Shown here one piece after another: positions 1 to 6,883 of a stretch of DNA of 10,921 bases (position 1 is the stretch's first letter; each line of letters begins with the position of its first letter). A model generated the notes under the pieces. That model worked only from the letters and a program-made list of their open reading frames with translations. It had not been told where the DNA came from and ran no database searches. The translations under genes and the position numbers were made by a program. The stretch is from an uncultured Brevundimonas sp. Its GTDB lineage: Bacteria; Pseudomonadota; Alphaproteobacteria; Caulobacterales; Caulobacteraceae. The DNA lies in the NCBI GenBank assembly GCA_946885435.1, contig CAMPGL010000064.1, positions 1-10,921 on the forward strand, written 5' to 3'.

Positions 1-585
1 GTGCTGGAGCGCGACGAGCCCTTCTCCCTGTTCGCCGACTGGCTGGCGGCCGCGCGGGAGAAGGAGCCGAACGACCCCAACGCCGTGGCCCTGGCCACCG
101 CCGACGCCGACGGCCTGCCCGACTGCCGGATGGTGCTGCTGAAGGACTTCGATCCGCGCGGCTTCGTCTTCTATTCCAACGCCCACAGCGCCAAGGGCGG
201 ACAGCTGGCGGCCAATCCGCAGGCCGCGTTGCTTTTTCACTGGAAGTCGCTGCGCCGCCAGGTCCGCGTGCGCGGGCCCATCGAGGAAGTCACCTCCGCG
301 GAGGCCGACGCCTATTTCGCCAGCCGGGCGCGCGACGCCCGCATCGGCGCCTGGGCCTCGGACCAGTCACGGCCGCTGGAGGGCCGCCTGGCGCTGGAGA
401 AGCGCATCGCCGAATACGGCCTGAAGTTCGGCCTCGGCGAGGTGCCGCGCCCGCCTCACTGGACCGGCTGGCGCGTCCTGCCGGTCGCCATCGAGTTCTG
501 GCGCGACCGCCCGTTCCGCCTGCATGACCGGGTGAGGTTCGAACGGGCCGGCGAGGGGTGGACGAAGGCTCGGCTCTACCCCTGA
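1..585 (+). CDS. pdxH: Pyridoxamine 5'-phosphate oxidase, 5' end missing
   Basis: This enzyme is an FMN-dependent oxidase that converts pyridoxine or pyridoxamine 5'-phosphate to pyridoxal 5'-phosphate in vitamin B6 salvage; it is a cytosolic homodimer. The 194 visible residues align without gaps to E. coli PdxH from about its residue 25 to its end, as far as I recall that protein. Visible FMN and substrate positions include R43 and K48 in RMVLLK, Y58 in FYSN, K65, Q87, Y105, R109, Q122-S123, W167, and R173/H175/R177 in RLHDR. The typical C-terminus RLYP is present. The GTG at base 1 is therefore probably an internal valine, with the true start upstream of the window. One oddity is RDARIGAW, where the family usually has RDSxIGAW, so the serine that contacts the substrate phosphate is Ala113. 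The gene converges on the TetR gene with a 9-bp gap and no visible terminator. Confidence 0.95.
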   Translation: MLERDEPFSLFADWLAAAREKEPNDPNAVALATADADGLPDCRMVLLKDFDPRGFVFYSNAHSAKGGQLAANPQAALLFHWKSLRRQVRVRGPIEEVTSAEADAYFASRARDARIGAWASDQSRPLEGRLALEKRIAEYGLKFGLGEVPRPPHWTGWRVLPVAIEFWRDRPFRLHDRVRFERAGEGWTKARLYP

Positions 586-594
586 TCCGAGCGG

Positions 595-1233
595 TCAGGC
601 CGCGACGACCTCGCGCGGGGCGTGAACTTCGTAGCGCGCCAGGAAGGTCTCGATGGCCTCGTCGGCGATGCTGTCGGGCGAGCGATTGGCGACCACGTCG
701 TCGCCGGTGATCATCGGCGCCAGGAACAGGGGATGCTCGACCATGCCGAGCAACTGGCCAGCCGCCCAGGAGGGATTGCGGACGTCGAGCAATCCAGCCT
801 TGGTCATCTCTTCGAGCAGGGCCATCAGCCCGGCGCCGACCTCACGCTTGCCCATCTCGAAGAAGGTGTGGGCGGTCTCGCGAAAGCGCTTCCGCTCCGC
901 CGTCACCAGCCGAAAGACGGCGCGCACGAACGGGTCGGCCATGAACCTGGCATAGGCGCGCAGGAAGTTGCGCAGACGCTCGCTGGGCGGCCCCCCTTCC
1001 GTCCTAAGGGTCCGAAGCAGGACGGCGAAGTCCTCGCTGGCGTCGATGATGACGTGGTGGAACAGCTGCGCCTTGCCGGGGAAATGCGTGTAGAGCGTCG
1101 CGGTGGAAATGCCCGCTTCGCGCGCGATGCGCTCCATCGCCGCCTGGGCGTAGCCATCGGCCATGAACCGGCGACGCGCCGAGTTCAGGATCACGCGCCG
1201 CTTGGCCGCGTGTTCAGGTGTTTCGATCAACAT
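595..1233 (-). CDS. TetR/AcrR family transcriptional repressor
   Basis: This is a one-component DNA-binding repressor of 212 residues, a usual TetR length. Helix 1 is around residues 12-25. The helix-turn-helix runs from about 33 to 52 (ERIAREAGISTATLYTHF), followed by the classic F-x-G-K at 51-54 (FPGK). The C-terminal part is the ligand and dimer domain and resembles the AefR-like TetR_C group, with segments such as RFRETAHTFFEMG. The ATG at 1233 keeps a normal-length N-terminal arm; its ribosome site is weak. The gene lies 104 bp downstream of udk on the same strand, and the spacer holds inverted repeats that could be an autoregulatory operator. The regulated target is not evident: no efflux pump or enzyme operon adjoins it, so the ligand and regulon are unknown. 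Confidence 0.9.
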   Translation of the reverse strand: MLIETPEHAAKRRVILNSARRRFMADGYAQAAMERIAREAGISTATLYTHFPGKAQLFHHVIIDASEDFAVLLRTLRTEGGPPSERLRNFLRAYARFMADPFVRAVFRLVTAERKRFRETAHTFFEMGKREVGAGLMALLEEMTKAGLLDVRNPSWAAGQLLGMVEHPLFLAPMITGDDVVANRSPDSIADEAIETFLARYEVHAPREVVAA

Positions 1234-1280
1234 GCCCCGTCGCCGCGCCGCTCTTTTGGTTGGCGGTCGTCGGCCCCTTG

Positions 1281-1303
1281 TTCGGGCGCTGTGTACGCCC
1301 GAA
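1281..1303. repeat. Perfect inverted repeat between udk and the TetR gene
   Basis: The 8-bp arms TTCGGGCG (1281-1288) and CGCCCGAA (1296-1303) are perfect complements around a 7-base loop. There is no T-tract on either strand, so it is a poor intrinsic terminator. It could still end the udk transcript, be a 5' leader hairpin of the TetR mRNA, or serve as an operator half of the repressor. Confidence 0.45.
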
Positions 1304-1311
1304 GAACGCAG

Positions 1312-1330
1312 TTACGCAAGTCTTACGTTA
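1312..1330. promoter_or_regulatory. Candidate TetR operator (imperfect 19-bp palindrome)
   Basis: The bases TTACGCAAGTCTTACGTTA form a palindrome centred on one base, with 7 of 9 arm positions matching. It sits in the 104-bp spacer upstream of the TetR gene, 79 to 97 bases before its start codon. TetR-family repressors commonly bind palindromes of 15-20 bp next to their own promoters. The assignment rests on symmetry and position only. Confidence 0.35.
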
Positions 1331-1337
1331 CGGAAAC

Positions 1338-1982
1338 TTAATCCTGGAAATCGGCCATCCGCGGATCGGCGAGGATGGGCGCGACCAGCCGGTCGATGGC
1401 GGTCAGGTTGGTCAGGCGCACCGCCCCGGCCTCGTCCAGGATCACGATCTCGCAGCCCGTGCGCGACGGCTCGACTTGGCGCAGGTGCGCGGGCCGCACC
1501 GTCCCGAGGTACTGCCCGATCACCGAGTCGGCGGAGCGGCCGCGCTCGGCCTGGTCGCGGATCAGGCGGCGTATGAAGCGGATGTCCGGCGGCGTGTCGA
1601 CGAACACCTTCATGTCGAACAGTTCGGCCACCTCGGGGGTGCAGAAGAGGTGCAGCCCCTCGACAATGACCACCTCGGCCGGGCCCGTCGGCGTCGCTTC
1701 GCCCGGCAGGCGCCGGTGGGTGACGAAGTCGTAGTGCGGCACCTCGACCACGCCGCCGGCCTTCAGCGCCGCCAGGTGATCGGCCATCAGCTCGTGATCG
1801 CGCGAGGCGACGTCGTCGAAATCGAAGGTCGCCGGGTCGAACCAGGGCTCGTCGGCGTACTCGCCGTAATAGCTGTCCTCGGCGATCAGCACGGCGCGCC
1901 CGCCCAGCCGGCGCACCAGCGCCTGGGCCACGGTCGTCTTGCCCGACCCGGAGCCGCCCACGATGCCGATGAGAAACGCCAT
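1338..1982 (-). CDS. udk: Uridine kinase
   Basis: The protein phosphorylates uridine and cytidine to UMP and CMP with ATP or GTP in cytosolic pyrimidine salvage. It has 214 residues, matching the family. The P-loop GGSGSGKT is at 9-16, followed by EDSYY (35-39), whose Asp36 is the family's catalytic acid. FDPATFD (48-54) corresponds to the FDHPxAFD block, and YDFVTHRR (84-91) to the nucleoside-binding YxYxxHxR segment. Further on are EGLHLF (108-113), VDTPPDIRFIRR (128-139), the lid segment RDQAERGRS (142-150) and QYLGTVRP (157-164). The family assignment is clear, although some related P-loop kinases annotated as uridine kinase have other substrates. The start ATG is fixed by the P-loop lying close to the N-terminus. 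There is no Shine-Dalgarno sequence upstream, and a -10-like element sits where it could give a leaderless mRNA. The gene is divergent from the acyl-CoA ligase gene. Confidence 0.92.
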   Translation of the reverse strand: MAFLIGIVGGSGSGKTTVAQALVRRLGGRAVLIAEDSYYGEYADEPWFDPATFDFDDVASRDHELMADHLAALKAGGVVEVPHYDFVTHRRLPGEATPTGPAEVVIVEGLHLFCTPEVAELFDMKVFVDTPPDIRFIRRLIRDQAERGRSADSVIGQYLGTVRPAHLRQVEPSRTGCEIVILDEAGAVRLTNLTAIDRLVAPILADPRMADFQD

Positions 1983-1988
1983 GACCGC

Positions 1989-2018
1989 CGTCTAGCAGGG
2001 GTCCGCCGCACTGTCGAA
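1989..2018 (-). promoter_or_regulatory. Candidate udk promoter
   Basis: Read on the minus strand, GCTAGACG (1996-1989) matches 6 of 8 positions of the Caulobacter housekeeping -10 element (GCTANAWC as I recall it). TTCGACA (2018-2012) could be a poor -35 element 15 bases upstream. Transcription would begin within a base or two of the udk ATG at 1982, consistent with the lack of a ribosome site there. Confidence 0.25.
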
Positions 2019-2035
2019 GAGGGCTCGTCCCTACG

Positions 2036-2063
2036 TTGCTTAACGCCGTTCACGTGCTAGCTT
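2036..2063 (+). promoter_or_regulatory. Candidate promoter of the acyl-CoA ligase gene
   Basis: TTGCTT (2036-2041) and GCTAGCTT (2056-2063) are separated by 14 bases, which fits the short spacing of the Caulobacter housekeeping promoter. The predicted leader would be about 50 bases long. TTGACA (2080-2085) and TACAAT (2092-2097) are also present nearer the gene but only 6 bases apart, so they cannot form one promoter. Confidence 0.3.
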
Positions 2064-2106
2064 CGCCGCAACCGCCGGTTTGACAGGCGCGTACAATCGG
2101 GTTGGC

Positions 2107-2113
2107 AAGGGAG
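2107..2113 (+). promoter_or_regulatory. Ribosome binding site that decides the ligase start
   Basis: AAGGGAG lies 6 bases before the ATG at 2120. This favours that ATG over the in-frame TTG at 2102, which would include the ribosome site inside the coding region and has no such sequence before it. Confidence 0.75.
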
Positions 2114-2119
2114 ACGGCG

Positions 2120-3748
<1,629 letters not shown>

Positions 3749-3800
3749 CCCGCAGCCTTGATCCAGCGCAAGCCGGACGCTGCCGGTCCGCGTTATGATT

Positions 3801-3823
3801 TCGTCCGGCGTTCGCCTGGACGA
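3801..3823 (+). repeat. Strong stem-loop before the DUF1499 gene
   Basis: TCGTCCGGCG (3801-3810) pairs with CGCC-T-GGACGA (3813-3823), giving ten base pairs with one bulged T. It lies 53 bases after the ligase stop and 9 bases before the GAGGA ribosome site of the next gene. No T-tract follows, so it is either an atypical end of the ligase transcript or a leader structure of the DUF1499 mRNA. Confidence 0.4.
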
Positions 3824-3843
3824 GCGCATCTGAGGATAGGCCC

Positions 3844-4608
3844 ATGCGACCGACGTCCAACTCCGGCCTCGTGAAGTTCGTCGCCGTGGCGGGCCTCGCG
3901 GCGCCTCTGCTGGTGCTGTTCGCCGCCATGGCGACGGACATCGGCTGGATCGGCTTCGATTTCGGGGTCGGCGTCGTCACCCTGCAGTGGGCCTGGTGGG
4001 CCGCCTGGATCGGAACGGGCCTCGGCCTCGCCGCCGTGGCGCTGAACCTGGGAAATCTAGGCCGCGCCTGGCCCTGGCTCCTCGTGGCGGTCCTCCCGCC
4101 CGTCCTGACGCTGGCCGCCAAGCTTGTCAACAAGGCACGCCCCGCCGACCTGCCGCCCGTCCATGAGGTCGCCACCGACTGGTCCGAGCCGCTCGCCTTC
4201 ACCAACGACCACGTGGCCCGTCGCGGACCCGCCGCCCATCCGATCGAGCCGGATCCGATCATTCCCGAGCGCGTCGCCGGGCTGAACCGGGCCTGGGCGC
4301 CCTACGCCGGCCGCCGCGTGGCCGAGGTGAACGCCGAGACCTGCCCCGGCGCCCGCACCATCCCCCGCCTGGTCTCCACCGAGGAGGTCGTCGCCGCGCT
4401 CGAGGCCGAAGGCGTGGTCGTCATCGGCCAGGCCCCCTGGCGCGTCGAAGGCGAGCAGGAGAGCCCCTGGTTCGGCCGCGCCCGCGACGTCGTGGTGCGC
4501 ATGCAGCCCGAAGCCACCGACATCCGCTCGATCGACCGTATCGGCCTGATCGACCTCGGCCAGAACTGCGACCTGGTGACCGCTCTGGTCGAACGCCTAT
4601 CGCGCTAG
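3844..4608 (+). CDS. Membrane-anchored DUF1499 protein
   Basis: The protein has 254 residues. Three hydrophobic segments (about 10-30, 49-69 and 75-95) form an N-terminal membrane domain. A soluble DUF1499 domain follows from about 103 to 250. The diagnostic start of that domain is LPPVHEVATDWSEPLAF (103-119), and its end is the strand-rich VVVRMQPEATDIRSIDRIGLIDLGQN (216-241). DUF1499 has no established biochemical function; the family often occurs as a domain fused to such membrane segments in alphaproteobacteria. Two cysteines, C167 and C242, are in the soluble domain. The start ATG has GAGGA 7 bases upstream. The gene follows the acyl-CoA ligase by 95 bp on the same strand, with a hairpin in between, so co-transcription is uncertain. 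Its last 12 bases overlap the end of the opposite-strand MBL-fold gene. Confidence 0.85.
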   Translation: MRPTSNSGLVKFVAVAGLAAPLLVLFAAMATDIGWIGFDFGVGVVTLQWAWWAAWIGTGLGLAAVALNLGNLGRAWPWLLVAVLPPVLTLAAKLVNKARPADLPPVHEVATDWSEPLAFTNDHVARRGPAAHPIEPDPIIPERVAGLNRAWAPYAGRRVAEVNAETCPGARTIPRLVSTEEVVAALEAEGVVVIGQAPWRVEGEQESPWFGRARDVVVRMQPEATDIRSIDRIGLIDLGQNCDLVTALVERLSR

Positions 4609-5487
4609 GCGGAAGCTGGAGCCCATCTCGACCGGCCCGTCGGACGTGACCCGGCCCAGCCGAACCAGCCGGATGAGATGCGCCAGGACTGACAGGCTCG
4701 CCGCCGGCCACAGCCGCCGATCGACCGCCGCATAAAGAACCGGGACCATCTCGCCGATCGTGCGGTCGCCCGCCTCGAGCCGCGCCAGGATCTGCGCCTC
4801 ACGCGCCAGCCGGTGGGCCCTGTAGGCGGCGAGGAAGGGCGCGACCTCGGTCACCGGCGGGCCATGCGTGGGCCACAGGGTGGCGAAATCCTGCGCCGCC
4901 ACCGCGTCGAGGCTGGCCAGATAGGCGTCCATGTCGCCGTCGGGCGGCGTCACCACGGTCGTCGACCAGCCCATCACGTGATCGCCCGGGAAAAGCGCAT
5001 TCTCCTCGCGGAGGGCGAAGGCCATGTGGTTCGAGGCGTGCCCCGGCGTCGCCATGGCCTCCAGGGTCCAGCCCGGACCGGACACGACCTCGCCGCCGGT
5101 GAGCACCACGTCGGGCCGGAAGCTTGCGTCGTCGCCCTCCTCGGCCACCGTCTCCAGCGAGGGCAGGGCAGGGGGCCTGGCCGCTAGGATGGGGGCTCCC
5201 GTCGCCTCGGCGAACGGACGCGCCAGGGGCGAATGGTCCGTGTGGGTGTGGGTCACCAGCACATGGCTGACCCGCTCGCCCTTCACGGCCTCCAGCAACG
5301 CCTCCAGGTGACGGTGGTCCGGCGGGCCGGGGTCGATCACCGCCACCTCGTCGTGGCCGACGATGTAGGTGCCGGTGCCGGTGAAGGTGAAGGGGCCGGG
5401 GTTCTCGGCCACCACCCGCCGGATCAGCGGCGAGACCTGGTCGCACCGGCCGTACTCGAAATCGAACTGGCGGACGAAAGGTATCAA
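4597..5487 (-). CDS. MBL-fold metallo-hydrolase, LACTB2-like
   Basis: This 296-residue protein belongs to the metallo-beta-lactamase superfamily, whose members bind two metal ions and hydrolyse esters, thioesters or nucleic acids. The metal motif HTHTDH is at 80-85; further ligands are H150 (in TPGHASNH), D169 (in FPGDH) and H208 (in PTHGP). Residues about 230-280 form a C-terminal winged-helix-like extension, as in LACTB2 and many bacterial hydrolases annotated as RNase or hydroxyacylglutathione hydrolase-like. The substrate is not deducible. The start is a TTG at 5487: an in-frame TGA lies 9 codons upstream, no ATG lies near, and family members begin MxPFVRxFDFxYG just here. No clear Shine-Dalgarno sequence precedes it. 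It diverges from the small lipoprotein gene across 57 bp and overlaps the DUF1499 gene tail to tail by 12 bp. Confidence 0.9.
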   Translation of the reverse strand: MIPFVRQFDFEYGRCDQVSPLIRRVVAENPGPFTFTGTGTYIVGHDEVAVIDPGPPDHRHLEALLEAVKGERVSHVLVTHTHTDHSPLARPFAEATGAPILAARPPALPSLETVAEEGDDASFRPDVVLTGGEVVSGPGWTLEAMATPGHASNHMAFALREENALFPGDHVMGWSTTVVTPPDGDMDAYLASLDAVAAQDFATLWPTHGPPVTEVAPFLAAYRAHRLAREAQILARLEAGDRTIGEMVPVLYAAVDRRLWPAASLSVLAHLIRLVRLGRVTSDGPVEMGSSFRLAR

Positions 5488-5544
5488 CAGGAACCGGCCC
5501 GGGCTTTGCGTTCACACCTCGTAAACCCTTCGGGAGCCCCGGTC

Positions 5545-5694
5545 ATGGCCGTTTCGATCGCTCTTTCTGTCTCAAATCGGCTCCAGCGCGTGGCCTTCGC
5601 CTTCCTGTGTCTCGGGATGGTTCAGCTGGGCGTGGTGGCCTCGTGCACGCCCGAGCCGGCGCCCTACGCCGTCCGCGTGCCGGTGAGTCGCTAG
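5545..5694 (+). CDS. Small putative lipoprotein (49 aa)
   Basis: This short gene encodes 49 residues. The N-terminal region has R12 and R15, followed by a hydrophobic core from about 16 to 33. Then comes the lipobox-like VAS-C34 and a 16-residue proline-rich tail (CTPEPAPY...). This is the layout of a bacterial lipoprotein signal peptide with a very short mature lipopeptide. GGGAG (5532-5536) sits 8 bases before the ATG, a good ribosome site. The open frame extends further upstream, but that part overlaps the opposite MBL-fold gene and has no matching features. It is not LptM, whose GLKGPLY motif after the cysteine is absent. Its function is unknown. It starts divergently from the MBL-fold gene, and its TAG stop interlocks with the stop of the opposite TIGR01244 gene. 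It could still be a chance open frame. Confidence 0.5.
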   Translation: MAVSIALSVSNRLQRVAFAFLCLGMVQLGVVASCTPEPAPYAVRVPVSR

Positions 5695-6086
5695 ACCAGC
5701 CAGGCGCGCAGGTCGTAGCCGGCCTTGTCCCCAGCCTCGAGCACCTCGTCGGCGGAGCGCCCCTGCCGGGTCTGCACATTGGCCCACGCCGCCGCGGAGC
5801 GCGTGCCCGATCTGCAGAACGCCAGCACCGGCCCCTCGGCGGCCGCCAGCGCCTCTCCCATGGCCGCGATCTCGGATTCGCCCGGCTTGCCCGCGAAAGG
5901 GATCGCCACATAGTTCACGCCGGCGGCGCGCGCGGCCGCTTCCATCTCCGCCGAGGTCGGCTGGCCCGGCTCTTCGCCGTCGGGGCGGTTGTTGATCAGG
6001 GTGCGCACGCCCTGACGGGCCAATTCGGCCAGGTCCTCGGGCCGGACCTGGGGCGCGACGGATACGGTCTCGGACAGCCGGCGCAT
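5691..6086 (-). CDS. TIGR01244/DUF442 sulfurtransferase- or phosphatase-like protein
   Basis: The 131-residue protein matches the single-domain family described as TIGR01244 sulfur transferase or DUF442 beta-lactamase-hydrolase-like. It resembles the N-terminal domain of the sulfide-responsive Blh proteins. Visible blocks are the start VSVAPQVRPEDLAELARQGVRTLINNRPDGEEPGQP (8-43), Y59-IPF-G66, and the active-site loop CRSGTRS (91-97). The C-x4-R loop length is that of rhodaneses rather than the C-x5-R of tyrosine phosphatases, so thiol or persulfide chemistry at C91 is the likelier role. It has no signal peptide and is probably cytosolic. Its ATG overlaps the TGA of the upstream secreted-protein gene by one base (TGATG), implying translational coupling in one operon. 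Neither a persulfide dioxygenase nor a BigR-type regulator is in the window. Confidence 0.88.
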   Translation of the reverse strand: MRRLSETVSVAPQVRPEDLAELARQGVRTLINNRPDGEEPGQPTSAEMEAAARAAGVNYVAIPFAGKPGESEIAAMGEALAAAEGPVLAFCRSGTRSAAAWANVQTRQGRSADEVLEAGDKAGYDLRAWLV

Positions 6087-6607
6087 CAGCGTTCCCGCCG
6101 CACGCGGATGGCGGGCGCATCGCCCACGTTCATCAGGAAGCTACCCAGCGCCGCGCGCCGCACGACGGCGGTTTCCCCGGCCCGGGGCCGGCCCCACATT
6201 CGTCCCTCGATCTGGCGCCAGACGGACCCGTCCTCCATGGTGAAGACCCAGACGTTGCGGTCCGCCTGCCGGGCCTGGGCCACGACGTAGGAGACATTGT
6301 CGATCTCCGGCGCCTCGGCCTGGTCCCCACCCCGGTTGAAGATGTCCAGGCTGGGCATGTCGAAGCCGAAGAGGCCCCGCCGCGTCTCCTCCATCTGGGC
6401 GCGGTCCAGCACCACGACCTGACCGGTCCGTTCGGCCTCGTCCAGCGCGGCGGCGGCGGTGTCATAGCAGGCCAGGCGCGCCGCGCCGTCCGCCACGGTG
6501 CGGCAAGCGGCCAGGCGCTCCAGCGCATCCGCGCGCTGCGTTTCCTGGGCCACGGCCGCTCCCGCGCACAGCGAAGCCCCCAGGACGATAACGGACAACA
6601 GGCGCAT
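6086..6607 (-). CDS. Secreted protein of unknown function
   Basis: The 173-residue product has a Sec signal peptide (MRLLSVIVLGASLCAGAAVA, cleavage predicted after residue 20, AVA/Q), so it is likely periplasmic. Just after it is ERLAACRTVADGAARLACYD (30-49). This C-x11-C...RLACYD segment occurs at the N-terminus of several periplasmic proteobacterial families, and C35 and C47 probably form a disulfide. The middle is acidic and proline-containing (about 83-105). The end is a strand-rich part, SYVVAQARQADRNVWVFTMEDGSVWRQIEG (106-135), that looks like a small beta fold. I do not recognise a named domain. The start at 6607 was chosen over longer in-frame options because the signal peptide begins there and GGGAG lies 10 bases upstream. 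The stop overlaps the start of the TIGR01244 gene. Upstream it shares a 275-bp divergent spacer with the receptor gene. Confidence 0.8.
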   Translation of the reverse strand: MRLLSVIVLGASLCAGAAVAQETQRADALERLAACRTVADGAARLACYDTAAAALDEAERTGQVVVLDRAQMEETRRGLFGFDMPSLDIFNRGGDQAEAPEIDNVSYVVAQARQADRNVWVFTMEDGSVWRQIEGRMWGRPRAGETAVVRRAALGSFLMNVGDAPAIRVRRER

Positions 6608-6751
6608 GAGCGGCGGACTCCCGATTGGTCGAAAGCTCATTGTGGCCAATGCTGGGGCCCGCGCAATCCTCCCGTGCGCCCGATCTCCGCCATACCTGTG
6701 GCGCGTTTGCGACAGGGCTGCGACGACCGCATTACCACCTAGCAATGATTG

Positions 6752-6780
6752 TTGACCTGACTCGCCGGGAAACCCTTACT
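6752..6780 (+). promoter_or_regulatory. Candidate receptor promoter with adjacent small palindrome
   Basis: TTGACC (6752-6757) matches 5 of 6 -35 bases. The -10 partner 17 bases on, CTTACT (6775-6780), is weak. The 9-bp palindrome CAATGATTG (6743-6751) abuts the -35 element and is a possible regulator site; its AATGAT core recalls a Fur half-site, which would suit a TonB-dependent receptor, but only loosely. Confidence 0.25.
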
Positions 6781-6834
6781 GCCACGATCCCGACAGGTGT
6801 CCGCCTGTTGGGCGCTAATCGCTTTGGCGGGGGG

Positions 6835-6883
6835 AAGGTCGTCACCTGACGGACTTCGACGCCGGGCTCAGGAGGTAGACCTT
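6835..6883 (+). promoter_or_regulatory. Leader hairpin that may cover the receptor ribosome site
   Basis: AAGGTC (6835-6840) pairs perfectly with GACCTT (6878-6883), which ends on the first base of the TTG start. Inside it CCTGA (6845-6849) pairs with TCAGG (6868-6872), and CGG (6850-6852) with CCG (6862-6864). The Shine-Dalgarno AGGAGGT (6870-6876) is thus partly paired. The fold is inferred by eye, not computed. Confidence 0.35.

Noticed and set aside
1218..2060. Plus-strand open frame across udk and its downstream spacer
   Set aside because: The opposite strand encodes a complete uridine kinase with all motifs; this frame shows none.
2080..2097. TTGACA and TACAAT before the ligase gene as a sigma-70 promoter
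   Set aside because: Each hexamer looks good, but they are only 6 bases apart, far too close to act as one -35/-10 pair.
3774..3790. CGGAC/GTCCG hairpin as terminator of the ligase gene
   Set aside because: Only 5 bp of stem with a 7-base loop and no T-tract after it; too weak to call.
6608..6745. Longer in-frame start for the secreted protein (up to 46 extra residues)
   Set aside because: The extension would bury the signal peptide and has no ribosome site; the ATG at 6607 has GGGAG upstream and starts the signal peptide directly.
6781..6882. Riboswitch (such as cobalamin) in the receptor leader
   Set aside because: I looked for the conserved cobalamin-riboswitch blocks and did not find them; only a simple hairpin near the ribosome site is visible.
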